Source: Ashinkailepas kermadecensis
Lineage: Eukaryota; Arthropoda; Thecostraca; Neolepadidae
Direction of reading: 5' to 3'
DNA length: 64,000 nt
NCBI GenBank assembly: GCA_034440615.1
Contig: JAOTOM010003683.1
Span: 62,001-126,000, forward strand
Positions 36,403-47,600 of this stretch are shown here, piece by piece (the first letter of the stretch is position 1; every line of letters starts with the position of its first letter). The notes under the pieces were generated by a model. The model was not told the DNA's origin. It made no database searches and worked only from the letters and a program-made list of their open reading frames with translations. Both the position numbers and the translations under genes were made by a program.

Positions 36403-36622
36403 TGTAGTCGCTGGGTCCGAACAATGCAGTCGCCGGGTCCGAACCGCAAACACGCATGACAGCTTTCAGTCCAACCCGCACGGGCGGACCGCACGTCCGC
36501 CCGCGGCCAGCTTTATTATCACACTCCCGCGGCCGGGGATCTTTCGGCGCGAAAGCAACAAGCCAATCGGAAGGCACGCGTCGCCTTGGCGACGCGCGGG
36601 ACCATGACGTCACCCGTCTACA
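36403..36622 (-). repeat. 3' LTR
   Basis: On the minus strand it holds TGACGTCA (CRE), GATTGG (inverted CCAAT), AATAAA and a downstream GGGCGGACGTGCGGTCCGCCC-like hairpin, the order expected for U3-R-U5. Confidence 0.85.
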
Positions 36623-36820
36623 CTCCATAAACCTTGAAAAAAGGAGTCCCCACGCACCCAACACTCACGACCAAGACATGACACCGGAGCGAAATGGCAC
36701 AAGATGTATCGCCACGCTGTTCGAACTATCGCCACAAGTGGTCGTCAGCAGTATGGCAACGGGTTTATCCGCAACACAAAGACTGATGTCACGACTGCGC
36801 AAGACCGTCGCAAGTCTTAA

Positions 36821-37824
36821 CACTCGCACGTCCGGCGGTCCGCGCCAACTTCGCATGTCCGGGGGGGCAGATGTCTGCCCCCCTAAGATCTCGAGAACTA
36901 TGCTAGGTAGCGACAAACGGGAAACGGCTTTGGATAGCTGGTGACAAGCTCTATCGCAAGTATTTCGGTCATTTTCTCGCTCAGGTCAATATTTAGGTCG
37001 TCGGGTCATCATATGTCAAATTCGACCAGATCGGGTGTGACCCTCAGATATTGGCACATATCTCAGGACCTGTAACAGATAGAAACAAACTACAAAGGCT
37101 ATTCGACAGCCCTTGAAATGTGCTATCGACATACGCTGTTTAATTTAAGGTCAGGTCAACAGATGGGTCACCGAAACAATGACCTCAGGTCAAGTTCATG
37201 GGGTAGAGTAGGGATGTCATGTAATATATCAATCGACACGTCTTGGCGATACAAGCACAATGACGGTAATTTCAGCCTTCTAGCTCAATGCATTGCGATA
37301 TAATGCGCATAAATGTGCTAGTGATTTCAGGTGACCTCAGCTGACCTTGGTGGGGCCACTGAGCAAAAATGTCAGCGATAGGATTGCGAATAGCTTCCAA
37401 GTACACGCCATAACGGTTGGAGGTCATTCCGAGAGCAAATATGTAACCAGGAAACATTTGTATATTTTTCCATAGGCCTATAATGGGTAAGCCATGGCCA
37501 CGACCTGACCTCAGGTCAACGCTACGAAAAAAAAGCGTGATATACATATTATAGACCCTGATAAGATCATGACGTGATATAAGTTTGAAATCAATCGCCC
37601 AATTATTGTGGGAGTGATGCCACCTAGAACTCGGAGGGACCTTAGGTTACTTCGCCTGACCTGGTGACCTGAATTGAGATAACCCAAGGTCAAAATTTTC
37701 TGAGGACATGCGGAAAAGACCACTGAGAAGCCATGCGAGGTTTGGCCTTGCTAACCCGATTAGTATGGCGGCAAAGTAGGAAAAACTGCAGGGGGGCGGA
37801 TATCCCCCCCCGGACGTGCGCGGG
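36821..37824. mobile_element. piggyBac-type MITE with TTAA ends
   Basis: TTAA flanks both sides (36817-36820, 37825-37828). The left end CACTCGCACGTCCGG and inverted right end CCCGCGCACGTCCGG agree at 13 of 15 bases. The element is 1004 bp, has no transposase frame, and is inserted in the LTR retrotransposon. Its interior has about a dozen AGGTCA/TGACCT hexamers, several as adjacent pairs. Confidence 0.8.
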
Positions 37825-39331
37825 TTAATAGGGTACGCACTAGATTTCAGCACAAGGCATCTAGCACTCGCCATAGGCGCCCCAACAAGCGTTCCACAAT
37901 CCGCACAGACATTACACAGTTTCACAATGTGGTGTAGACCCGAAACAAACCGCCCATCCACTAACGCATCCCCGGCGGGATCCTCATTTCCGCCCAAAGC
38001 TAGTTATAACAATTGGTACACTAGCATCTTATTCTAACATCGCGCAACCAGGTGCTCACATCACACACGTTTTACACTGTAACCAGTGACTGTTCTAACA
38101 ACACCCAACCAGGAGCTCGCTTAACCCGACTCGATCGTCGCAACACAGTTGGCGGTACACTCGGGGAAGTCCAGGCCCGGGTCACCTGTCTCTGACCCCA
38201 CTCCCTCCACGGATGGGACAACATCAGGGCTTTCTATTCCTAAGCTAACCGTAGTGCCCATCAACGCCGATTCTTTCCTGACAGCGGGGCACCCATCCCC
38301 GTCTTCCCTCTGAACGGAAGTTGCTTGGGTGGGACCCAGATCGCCGCTGTTACTGTCCTCACCACCAGCCGCTAACGCATCCGCGCCAAGATGCCCACTT
38401 TCCCCAACGATGCGAGTTCCGAGAGCGGTGCTTCCGGAGGAAGGATCTGAACCCCTTCGCCTCCAGATTCCAGCACGCCAGGTCGGAATATGTCGCATCG
38501 AACGGGTGGTGCGGGTGACCCAACCCCGGACGCCGGGGCGAGTGGCTCACCGAAGCCCTGCCTCGTATCATCCACACTCAAGTCGCGTCCTGCTGGCGTG
38601 TCTGTTACGCCAGCTGTACATCCAGGCACTGCATCCCTAGTCACCTGAGTCCAGTCCGGACTCGGAGCTCTAGTTCGGCTATCCTCTTCTCTAACCGAGC
38701 AACAGCTGACGCTTCAGGCTGGACCCCCCCTGCAGCCATCTGGCGCACCGGCTGCATCACGTGCCGAGCGGCACTGCACACGTGACGTACTTTTGCCACT
38801 GCATCCTCAAAAGTACTCGCTCCCGACGCGAGCAGACCCTCCAATGCCTGTCCTGGGCACTCACGGTTCCGACGCTGAGAATCGCACGCAGGAGTTGCGA
38901 GTCAGTCCTTCTGCGTAGGTCCTTAGCCGTGTCCTCGAGATGCCACGTTGCTACGCGGAGTCGTTACGTCATCTCAATCAGCTGGCGCGCAGACGAGTAC
39001 TGGAGGCGCCTGCTAGTCTGCCGTTGCTAGGCGACAACAGCACTCTCACCAGAACCTGTATCTGGCAGGGCCGCCATCTTGCAATCGCCGTACATCTTGC
39101 TCACGACCCCCAAACTCATCACTTGCATGCAATCATTCTGTGTAAGTGGCTGCACTCACGCGTCACACCGAGCCAAGTCATAAGTCACTACACACCGTTA
39201 CGACAGGATTCCGACGACGCGAATCCTCCGCTCCTCAGTTCTCAGTCCGCCACAACACTCAATCGAGTCATCTGGCTTCCGTCGTGCGAGTCAGACGATC
39301 CGAAAGCTGACAATCCGACCGCTGCCACCAA

Positions 39332-39551
39332 TGTAGTCGCTGGGTCCGAGCCATGCAGTCGCCAGGTCCGAACCGCAAACACGCATGACAGCTTTCAGTC
39401 CAACCCGCACGGGCGGACCGCACGTCCGCCCGCGGCCAGCTTTATTCTCACACTCCCGCGGCCGGGGATCTTTCGGCGCGGAAGCAACAAGCCAATCGGA
39501 AGGCACGCGTCGCCCTGGCGACGCGCGAGACCATGACGTCACCCGTCTACA
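39332..39551 (-). repeat. 5' LTR
   Basis: Partner of 36403-36622 with the same CRE, CCAAT and AATAAA signals. The primer-binding site starts at 39330 on the minus strand. Confidence 0.85.
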
Positions 39552-39559
39552 CAAGCAGA

Positions 39560-40420
39560 AGCATTTATGGTAATTGATTTGAACGATCATAAACTAGTCG
39601 CTGAATGCCGATGCCAATACAAATACGCCTATGACGAACACGCGCTGAATACGAATACAAATATGACGTTAACTTGACGTAGTTGCTTAAGGCTGCCCAT
39701 GACTACTCTCCATGGTCTTGCAGATACCCAAGGACACCCATAGTCGAGTTTGTTCAAGATATATCAATGCATGTGCAGGGGAATGCAACCTAAGACTATA
39801 ATAATGTCTTGTGATAATGCAAATTTGTTGCCTGGCAAAGCACAATTTTCTACCGAAGCGAAAACACAAGATGGCCAAGATATTCATGTTATTCAAGAAT
39901 GGTCTGGAAGCAGAAATTTCTTACGTTTGCTGATTTACAATTCGGAGATTGTGTGACGACAGATAGCATGTGAAGCCCATTGATTGGCTTGATCGGTTTC
40001 TAGTAGTTTTGGTGATTATCTTGCATATATATTTTCACGTTATAAATGATTAAGTATAATTTTGCGGCGATCATGCTCAGGTAGCTGAGGCTTGGGGGAG
40101 GGGACACGGAAAAAATTGAGGGGTACAAATCGCCACGTTTCAAAAATTGGTGGGGGTCATGTCTCCCCTCTCCCCTCCCCCAAGTGGTTACCCCCATGCA
40201 CCTCCCGATGACTCCTGAATTCGCCCCTACCGTCGACAAACCACTAAATTACAATTTTCATGAACCTGGAGAGTGAATGATGGAAAGCCAAACAAAGGAT
40301 GTCCTAGCAACTGTACTTCATGTTGAGAATAAATTTGTTATGCAGATTGCTCATAGCTGTTGTGTCCTGGTTGATCAAAGGCTATACAACAGGTTTATAT
40401 AAAACCCTTGCTTATCTATA
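39560..40420. other. No gene seen
   Basis: A MITE-like stretch with GGGGGAGGGGACACGG and CCTGAATTCGCCCCTA lies at about 40080-40230. Nothing coding is recognised. Confidence 0.4.
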
Positions 40421-40427
40421 TGGTCCA

Positions 40428-40440
40428 CCAGTAGATGGCA
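40428..40440 (+). promoter_or_regulatory. CTCF-like motif
   Basis: CCAGTAGATGGCA fits the 13-base CTCF consensus CCASYAGRKGGCA at every position. Function is unknown. Confidence 0.3.
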
Positions 40441-40515
40441 GGAGGGTCCGATTATCATACTCGATATAGTGTATGGAAGTACTGCCAATATTGAAGGGAC
40501 TAAGACGGAACCAAG

Positions 40516-40728
40516 CAGGGGCATTTTCCCAGTCAGAAGCGCAGCAAAAAGGGATTCGCCATCCCTCTTAGCAATCAAAAATACACTAGATCAAACAAGA
40601 CATTTTGACATTTTCACCACGCAAAATCAGGAATTATCGGCGCGCTTCGCGGGACCATAGTGGTCTCTGTTCCATCACTTTTTTTTACCGTTGTGCCTTT
40701 CTTTAAGAAAATCCTGGCTGAGCCCCAG
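40516..40728. mobile_element. hAT-like MITE relative, ends uncertain
   Basis: Shares CACTAGATCAAACAA and a TTTTCACCAC-AAAATCAGGAATT-like core with 41021-41210 and 50935-51125. Flanking 8-mers do not match. Confidence 0.45.
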
Positions 40729-41020
40729 TCCTCATCCATTCCTCCATGGAAAGCTGTGCTCCTTTAACTGGGAAGGGCGTACCTCAAGGCAAACTCAAAT
40801 GCGCCAGCACCCTTGAATTTTTAGCCAAGGCGCCCCTCTGAGCAGAAAACGCACACTCACGCATGGACCCCCGATTACGCTCGCCCTAATATCTTATAAA
40901 TAAGCAGCGCCCCTCTAGACGAGGAGCCAGTGACGACCAGAAAAGTGACGGGTTGAAATGAGGAACTAGGAATTTCGTAGTTTTGTCCGAGGATTTGGAA
41001 AATATAAAATGAGAAATAAT

Positions 41021-41210
41021 CAGAGGCACAGCCAAGGGGGCCAGTGGCATTTCCTCGAACTTAAGATTACGCTAGATCAAACAAAAAACTTTCGGATCTG
41101 CGCCTACGCCAAACGAATAATTGTCAGTGCGCTTCACCCGCCAAAAGTGGTCTCATTAAAATTATGTTTTTGGGAGGTCATCCCTTTTGAAAAGCCTTGC
41201 GGCGCTCCTG
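41021..41210. mobile_element. hAT-like MITE, CAGAGGCACAG family
   Basis: Starts CAGAGGCACAGCCAAGGGGG and ends CGGCGCTCCTG. Flanking GAAATAAT and GATATAAT agree at seven of eight positions. Confidence 0.65.
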
Positions 41211-41519
41211 GATATAATAATGTTGTTTAGAGGGGAATGGTGGATGCACCCAACAGTTTCTGCAAGCATTTGATGGGTGCGCAAGCGGGCTTGTGGGGCC
41301 CACAAATTTGGCACTGGTCGGAAAAGCGTCCTGCGCGCCTTCAGGAATGCTCCAGTGCACACGTCCCACTCAACAGTTTTTGTTTTCAGCCAAAGCACCT
41401 TTTCAGAAGAAAAGGCGCCGCCCGTCCTGACTGTCACGCTTTTGGCAACTTAATTGTCCAACCAGTTGGACCAACCAACCAGCATTCTATCATCCACTGA
41501 TATATTGTGTCCTTCCAGA

Positions 41520-41710
41520 CTTGTGCTCGACCCGAGTTGAGCCGAGAATCGACTCATGAATCAATCGTTTTTGGATGAGTCGCGAGTTGAATCGATTCTT
41601 ATCGAAAAATATATCTTGAGTCGGGAGTTAAATCACATCTTTCTAATAAAAAAAAGAATCGAATCATGAGTCAATCATTCAAATCACAATGAGTCATTTG
41701 AGTTTTATGA
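41520..41710. repeat. Degenerate GAGTCGAATC repeat, left block
   Basis: Many variants of GAGTCGAATCATGAGTCAAT in both orientations. The same repeat resumes at 42785-42995, so one array appears to be interrupted by 41.72-42.78 kb. Confidence 0.7.
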
Positions 41711-41994
41711 CTCAAATGCAAGTTATGAACAAACGATGTAGGGAGTAGGGAGTAAAAACACAGCATAATTATTCATGCTTAGCATTACAATTGTCAACTT
41801 GTCAGCTGCTAGTGAGTAAAGAATGAGGGGTACTGAAGTTATTTACCAAAAACCAAGGACAATAACTACAAATAAGTATTAATGTTAAGCTTGGTATTCA
41901 CAATCAGTATCATGCATGAGTCAATCCTAGTGCCAGGAACACAATACAGAAATTGGTTGTGTCTTTGTTGGTGTATAAATAAATACTAATTCCC

Positions 41995-42272
41995 TTATTT
42001 AATTAGACACAGATGAAGATGCGTTGACATCGAAACGTCTGTCGAATAAATTATTTTTGCTATAATTTGTTTTCACATCACATTATATATAATATATATA
42101 TAAGATGTTTTTACATTAAAACATCTGTGAAATAAATTATTTTCGCTGTAACTTTGTTTTCACCTCACAATATTTATATAATGTGAGTTGAAAACAAAGT
42201 TATAACAAAAATAATTTATTCAACAGACATTTTGATGTCAAAATATATTTATCTGTGTCTAATTAAATAAGG
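41995..42272. repeat. Three-copy palindromic repeat ending in AATAAATTATTTTTGC
   Basis: A left arm (41995-42090) recurs inverted at about 42175-42272. A third copy in the left orientation lies at about 42102-42178. Each has a GTCTGT(C/T)GAATAAATTATTTT core. The left arm also has CAGATGA...CATCGAAACGTC, resembling a hammerhead ribozyme core. Confidence 0.75.
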
Positions 42273-42275
42273 AAA

Positions 42276-42700
<425 letters not shown>

Positions 42701-42717
42701 TGTGTGGGCAGTGCACA

Positions 42718-42776
42718 CTGAATCATATGGGCCTCTGTGGCTCTTATTAAGCCTTAATACTTTAAATACTTTATAT
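42718..42776 (+). mobile_element. CR1-like LINE 3' end fragment
   Basis: GGCTCTTATTAAGCCTTAAT followed by ACTTTA repeats matches the 3' UTR and tail of the CR1 copy at 30.2 kb, here in plus orientation. Confidence 0.6.
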
Positions 42777-42784
42777 GGCTCATA

Positions 42785-42995
42785 AGTCTGATACCACTGA
42801 GTCGGATCTGAATCGATTCAAATTTATGTCAGTCTGTTTGAGTCGCGAGTCGAATCATGCTTTGTGAGCTGAGTCTGAATTGAGTCGAATCAAATAATTT
42901 TGATCTGCTCTGAATCATGAGTCGAATCAGATCTCAAGATCTATGAGTCACATGTAAGTCGGCTCAAAAAAATTGAGTCGACTCACATGTGACTC
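42785..42995. repeat. Degenerate GAGTCGAATC repeat, right block
   Basis: Continuation of the array at 41520-41710, with GAGTCGAATCA and ATGAGTC variants and a palindromic GACTCACATGTGACTC near 42978. Confidence 0.7.
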
Positions 42996-43995
42996 ATGAT
43001 TCGGGCCCGCTGTGGTCTTTCAATGCCTTTGATGTTGCGAGTCGTCTTCGGGCCGCTGCTGGTCAGGATATAGTGAGGTTGATCCGTGATGGTGTCGGTT
43101 CGTGACGTCTTGCGGACATGTCTGAGTTGGTACTCCCTGTTATATTTATTCCGGTTATCCTGCACCTCCTCACTGTACATACCGATCGGAAGAAGAGACC
43201 GTGTCGCAGTGGCACCGTGGATCAGGAGCTTGTGGACGGAGACGGGCATGTAGAACCATGGGTACAGCTGGACCATCAGCTCAGCTGTATCCATGGCGTA
43301 CCTGTCGTACCGGTCGGGATCCAAGGGCTCGCATTTTTGCAGAGCAGCGAGAATCACTTATAGACGGACTACGAGACCCTTGTTGATCCCAGTGATCTCG
43401 CTGAATGCAGCTGGATCTCTGAAGGCACGCCGGCCCTGCTCCCGTCGTTAGACGTACCCGAATCACCCACAAGTGGCTTATCCAAGACAAGGCTCGATAT
43501 CTCCCGGGATTGCTGCCGTAATTTCTTCTTCCTTTCTTTCACAGGCATCTTGTTTTAATCGCCAGACACTGCCCACACTTTGACCTCCAGGCGATGAGAA
43601 GTAAAGCATCGAATCCGGGAATGCATAGTTGAGAGGGTTAAAGAGGGTGTTGGGCTTGTCCAGACCTATGTGCCACATACCGTCAGATGCAAAGGCACCA
43701 GAGTGGTACAGAACAGATTTTGTTCCGCAGCTTCATCGCCGTCTCCCATCTATTTGCATACAGATTGTTCTGCGGCCTCGTCAAATCCCCATTTGACCTG
43801 AAGCACCGCCAAAGTGTAGGTGCTGGATGACGTTGACGGCTGGTTGGCAGGTGAAACTGAGTCGGCGCTGGTGACAGACGGCAGGCATGTCACCAGCCGC
43901 TGCGTCGTATGATCCAGGAGACCCTGCAGTGTCACCTCAGCTGACGTCTCGGTGAATTGCATGCTGTTGGCTGCCGGATAGCACTCTACCTTGTC
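42983..43995 (-). pseudogene. RAG1/Transib-like transposase core, decayed
   Basis: The minus strand reads in order: ECYPAANSMQFTETSAEVTL, LQVKWGFDEAAEQSVCK, a stop, EQNLFCTTLVPLHL, a stop, VWTSPTPSLTLSTMH, IRCF, LDKPLVGDSGTSNDGSRAG, SEITGINKGLVVRL, a stop, then an intact frame (42983-43357) with YPWFYMPVSVHKLLIHGA and LPIGMYSEEVQDNRNK followed by HVRKTSR. These blocks belong to a large invertebrate family. I relate it to RAG1: D in WGFD, NDGxxA to RAG1 NGNFARK, and SEE...NK to the RAG1 SEGNESGNK glutamate site. At least three stops and an internal deletion make it dead. The RAG1 link is from memory and needs a profile search. Confidence 0.6.
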
Positions 43996-44204
43996 TCATG
44001 CACCTTTCCATAGGCAGGCAGGATGTCTGTCTTCTCCGCATCATTCGTCACTCAGCGGACCATACGGTAGCCGTGCACAGACAAGCCAGCTGGCACACAT
44101 TGCCAGCGCCCGCTCTCCAGACACGCACTCTGGGTGGCTCACTTTAGAGCTCCTGAGAGCCTGGCGAGTCTTGCTGGGACGATTCGGTGATGCGGTACCA
44201 TCTT

Positions 44205-44475
44205 CGACGGCCCGGGGTCCACTCTCCGGCGGAAACAGGGCCCCTCTCTGTTTGTCTGGGATCTTCCAGCGACCCAGAGGCCACTCCGTCAGCCTAGAGA
44301 CCCTTCACGCTGGCCCGGCCCGAGGCCCTCAGCATCTGCCCGTGGGCAATCTTCGTCGACTCGACGGTCTATTTCATAGACCCGGAACCCTCTCCATGAG
44401 CCCGGAGCTCATTTCGTCGATCCAGAGGTCCTTCACGTCAGTCTGGAGACCATTCACGTCTGTCCCAGCAAGACC
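44205..44475. repeat. Degenerate GGTCCCTTCACG-type repeat
   Basis: GC-rich blocks such as CCCTTCACGCTGGCCCGG and GTCCTTCACGTCAGTCTGG recur; they resemble the complement of the array at 14940-15660. Confidence 0.45.
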
Positions 44476-44569
44476 ATTCATCATTCTTGTGTGCTCCATC
44501 AAGGTCTATATTGGACACATGTTCAGCATCCCAGCTGGCTCCTTCGAGGCCAACGGGGAGACATGACCT

Positions 44570-45475
44570 TATACAATGATAAAAAGTGTTTTAACAAACA
44601 AACAAACAAACAAACAAGAAAACGCGTCTGCTGAGGGTCCGCTCAAGGCTCAGGGGCTCTCCATTGTTGGTGTCGCTACTGAGTTTGTGGCACAACACCT
44701 GCCGGTGTGCGTCTACTAACGCACGCACCATGGCCCATGTCCAAGGGAAGAATTTCAGTCCTCGGATTGGAGTTCATGGTAGGTCAGCCTAGATTTGATG
44801 ACCTTTTGTAAGTTACGTTCTTGCCGATTAGCAGGCGTGTTGTGCATATCTTACAAGGGGACACTTACTCTTTCCTCGCAAGGCACTAACTACTGCCCTT
44901 TTCGCCCCAAATGGTGCTCGTTTTGCACTTCATAGTCAAAAGTTATATTGTTTCACTAAACCACCGACGTTTCGAGCTGCAGTCGTGATAACCGTATATT
45001 AGCGATTGATCATGACGGAAAACCGAAACAATGGTAGCTTAGTGAAACTATATAACCATTGGTTTGAAACATGTTTTCATTTCCATGAAAACAATGCAAG
45101 TTTTATATCCTTTCCAACTATGCTTGAATTGTACTTCCTTACCCATGGGCCCATGTTCAGTGAATGGGGTCGTGTCCTTCACGGGGCTATGTCCCTCCAA
45201 ACTGAACAGTTCTGGACTGAAATTGTCATGTAAATTATTACCCACTGTCCTGAAAGTTTTAATTTTGGGTAGAAATACGCATTGGATATTCTTCAACCTA
45301 TTTCTACACTTTTTGTGCATCACAATTGGACATTTTATCAATAATGACACATTGTTCGTACTTGTCCCCCTCCTCTAGTCAGAAATCCTGGATTCCCCAG
45401 TGGTGCGCCCCATGCCACAGTCTGGTCGGTGCTATCGGACTCGTTTGTACGAGGTCCATAGTTATGTAGTCCATG
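44570..45475. other. No gene seen
   Basis: Starts with a short (AAAC)n tract. Open frames on both strands near 45048-45378 show no domain. Confidence 0.4.

Positions 45476-45514
<39 letters not shown>
45476..45514. repeat. (TA)n microsatellite
   Basis: Pure TA tract directly before a MITE-like repeat. Confidence 0.9.
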
Positions 45515-45515
<1 letters not shown>

Positions 45516-45523
45516 GAGAGGAA

Positions 45524-45680
45524 CAGGGGCGGACACCGAAGGGGTGCACTGGGGGCATATAACTCCCCACATGGAAAAGTGGCGCCCCTCGGACCCCGCG
45601 AGGTGCCCTTCCGGGAAAGCTCGAGTGCATCCTCCACGCTCAGCGGATTTTCAGCCAAAGGTGCCCCTCTGAAATGAACA
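45524..45680. mobile_element. MITE-like repeat of the CAGGGGTGGAT family, truncated
   Basis: Begins CAGGGGCGGACACCGAAGGG, contains ACTGGGGGCATATAACTCC and AGGTGCCC blocks. The right end is missing. Confidence 0.5.
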
Positions 45681-45873
45681 TAAAATGATATAAATGGAAA
45701 CTGAATTATCAAATTAATGAGGAGGATGAACTGAAGCTGATCATCAGCACCAAATAAGCAGCACGAGGAGAGCAACCATGGTCACGCAGCAAGCCGAAGC
45801 CATGTTAAGTAGCCCCACAGGGGTAGTCTATTTTTAATGTTCTTGAAGAAAAAACTACAACGTCCTATCTTAC

Positions 45874-45945
45874 GCTAAAGGCAAACCAGTCGTAACTCTT
45901 GTCAGGAGCTTCTCTCAAGGTCCTGCCAGCATTCAGAGTTTCCAA
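45874..45945 (-). CDS. Possible short internal exon of an unknown gene
   Basis: Twenty-four codons reading LETLNAGRTLREAPDKSYDW plus FAFS lie between an acceptor GGGCCTCCAG and a donor AGC|GTAAGA, phase 0 at both ends. I do not recognise the peptide and no partner exon was found. It may be chance. Confidence 0.2.
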
Positions 45946-46182
45946 CTGGAGGCCCTGAGTGAGGTGCGCCCCCCCCCTCTCCCCCTCCCCCTCAGACGGC
46001 AGCTGCTCGGTGCCGGCTATTGAGATCGAGTCCAAAGCTGATTCACAGAGCCGGCAGGACTGGAAGGGTTGGGACGAGGCTAAACCACGGCCGCCGGAGG
46101 TACACAATGGTCGACAGGCGAGCCGACTCGGCTGGCGGCAGTGTTCGCTGGTCGCCTCGTGTCTGACCCGGCCACGAACATG

Positions 46183-46430
46183 CAGTGGCGGCTCCACGAG
46201 TGGAGGGCATATGCCCCTCCCCTAAGATGCCCTGATTTGAAGCGAAATGGCGTTTATTCACGATTTGCGGAACAACTAAAAACATTTGACGTGGGACATA
46301 TTGTACTATGCCGAACTTCAGGTCATGTGCTGTGAAAATTCGGCGAATGCTGTGTTGTTCAAAGTTCGGGTACTCTTTTAATTTCCCCGCTCCCCGCCCC
46401 CTCCAAGCCGGCTGGTTAGATCTGCCCTTA
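46183..46430. mobile_element. hAT-like MITE with diverged ends
   Basis: Starts CAGTGGCGGCTCCACGAG and ends GGTTAGATCTGCCCTTA. Flanks CGAACATG and TGAACATG agree at seven of eight positions. The terminal repeats are only weakly complementary. Confidence 0.6.
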
Positions 46431-46439
46431 TGAACATGT

Positions 46440-46967
46440 TTACATGCTTGCCGATATGCACACACTCATGCATGCCAAGCATGCATATACACATACACAC
46501 AATACACACAACCACATGCAAATGGCAAGCTCTGTAGAAGTGATGGGACTCACCATTGATGCTGAACCATGTGTAGTTTTCTGAAAATCATTGGGAGGGC
46601 ATGAAGGCAATGTTCAGGCCAGAATGGACTAGGGGCATACCACATAGGGTCCCATGTTAAAAGTTGAAGTTATTGGGGAGCACATACAGCATTGAGAGGG
46701 GCGGGCAGGTGCCCTCCCAAAAGCATGCAAGCTACACCCATATGTTGAACATGCGCCGATGAAGACTGGAAAGAAGGTCGACTACATCAGTGGGTCAATT
46801 TACGGCTGGTCGTTTGCGTTTGCTTCAGGACCGTATAAAATTATAATGAGACTTGGTGAGCCAGTCGCAGAATCGAAATACTTATTCGTGGGATGTCTAT
46901 AAATGTTGGCCAGTTCATGTTTTGTTGATTTAACACGCACCATTTATTATTAATCTATAATACATGT

Positions 46968-46969
<2 letters not shown>
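46440..46969. other. No gene seen
   Basis: Low-complexity ACACA and CATGC-rich start, then unique AT-rich sequence. Confidence 0.4.
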
Positions 46970-47045
<76 letters not shown>

Positions 47046-47051
47046 ATATAT
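46970..47051. repeat. (TA)n microsatellite
   Basis: About 80 bp of TA with one extra T. Confidence 0.95.
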
Positions 47052-47144
47052 GCATAATATATAAATGTATCACCTTTGACTGTAGCTTAGCCTCAAAATT
47101 GACCTTCAAATCATAAAATCGAACATCGTACGGCATAAGCATAG

Positions 47145-47600
47145 TTATGGCAGTGTACCTGCAGCATAACGTGACGGCACCTCCGCCGGTCCAGATGGCC
47201 GCGCCAAGACGATGTTTTGGCTGACTGGGCAGGTCGCGCGGTACGGTTCATACATCAGCAGGTGGCGCTGGTCGGTCGACGAAGGCCACGGACACTTCTG
47301 CCCATGTATGGCATGTGACTCATGTGACCGGTGTTCATCTGGAGATCCCGACGGCCGAGCGTCGTCCACCGCTGCTCCTTCCTCTGAGGTGTGTTGTGGG
47401 GATGCGCAGCAGCGACCCGCGTGCATCATGGTTGCGTCATCATAAACGACACGTGTCGATCGCGTGATGGAGTGTCACCACCTGGCCCCGTCCTGTGGAG
47501 GGGAGATGTTCGACCCCGACTCAGTCAGTTACGGCCGGCGGCCGGCAGAGGGCAGTCACAGCCACAAGCCGCCGCCGATGCTGCCATGTGATCAAGTCCA
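47145..47600. other. GC-rich, CpG-rich patch without a recognised gene
   Basis: Base composition differs sharply from the AT-rich flanks. Open frames on both strands have no known domain. CCGGCAGAGGGCA at 47542-47554 matches the CTCF consensus with one mismatch. Confidence 0.4.

Larger units (their letters stand above)
36403..39551 (-). mobile_element. Non-autonomous LTR retrotransposon, minus strand
   Basis: Two 220-bp LTRs (36403-36622, 39332-39551) begin TGTAG and end CTACA. They differ at seven positions by eye, about 97% identity. CAAG flanks both sides (36399-36402 and 39552-39555), a 4-bp target duplication. On the minus strand the sequence after the first LTR is TTGGTGGCAGCGG, a primer-binding site ending in the tRNA CCA complement. 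The interior has short gag-like frames (38121-38844), including ARLEKRIAELE, but no protease, reverse transcriptase or integrase. A MITE occupies 36821-37824. Confidence 0.85.

Noticed and set aside
38121..38844. Host gene on the minus strand
   Set aside because: The frames lie between two matching LTRs and belong to the retrotransposon interior.
40516..40728. A third copy of the CAGAGGCACAG MITE with duplication
   Set aside because: The core is related, but flanking 8-mers do not match, so it is listed only as a relative.
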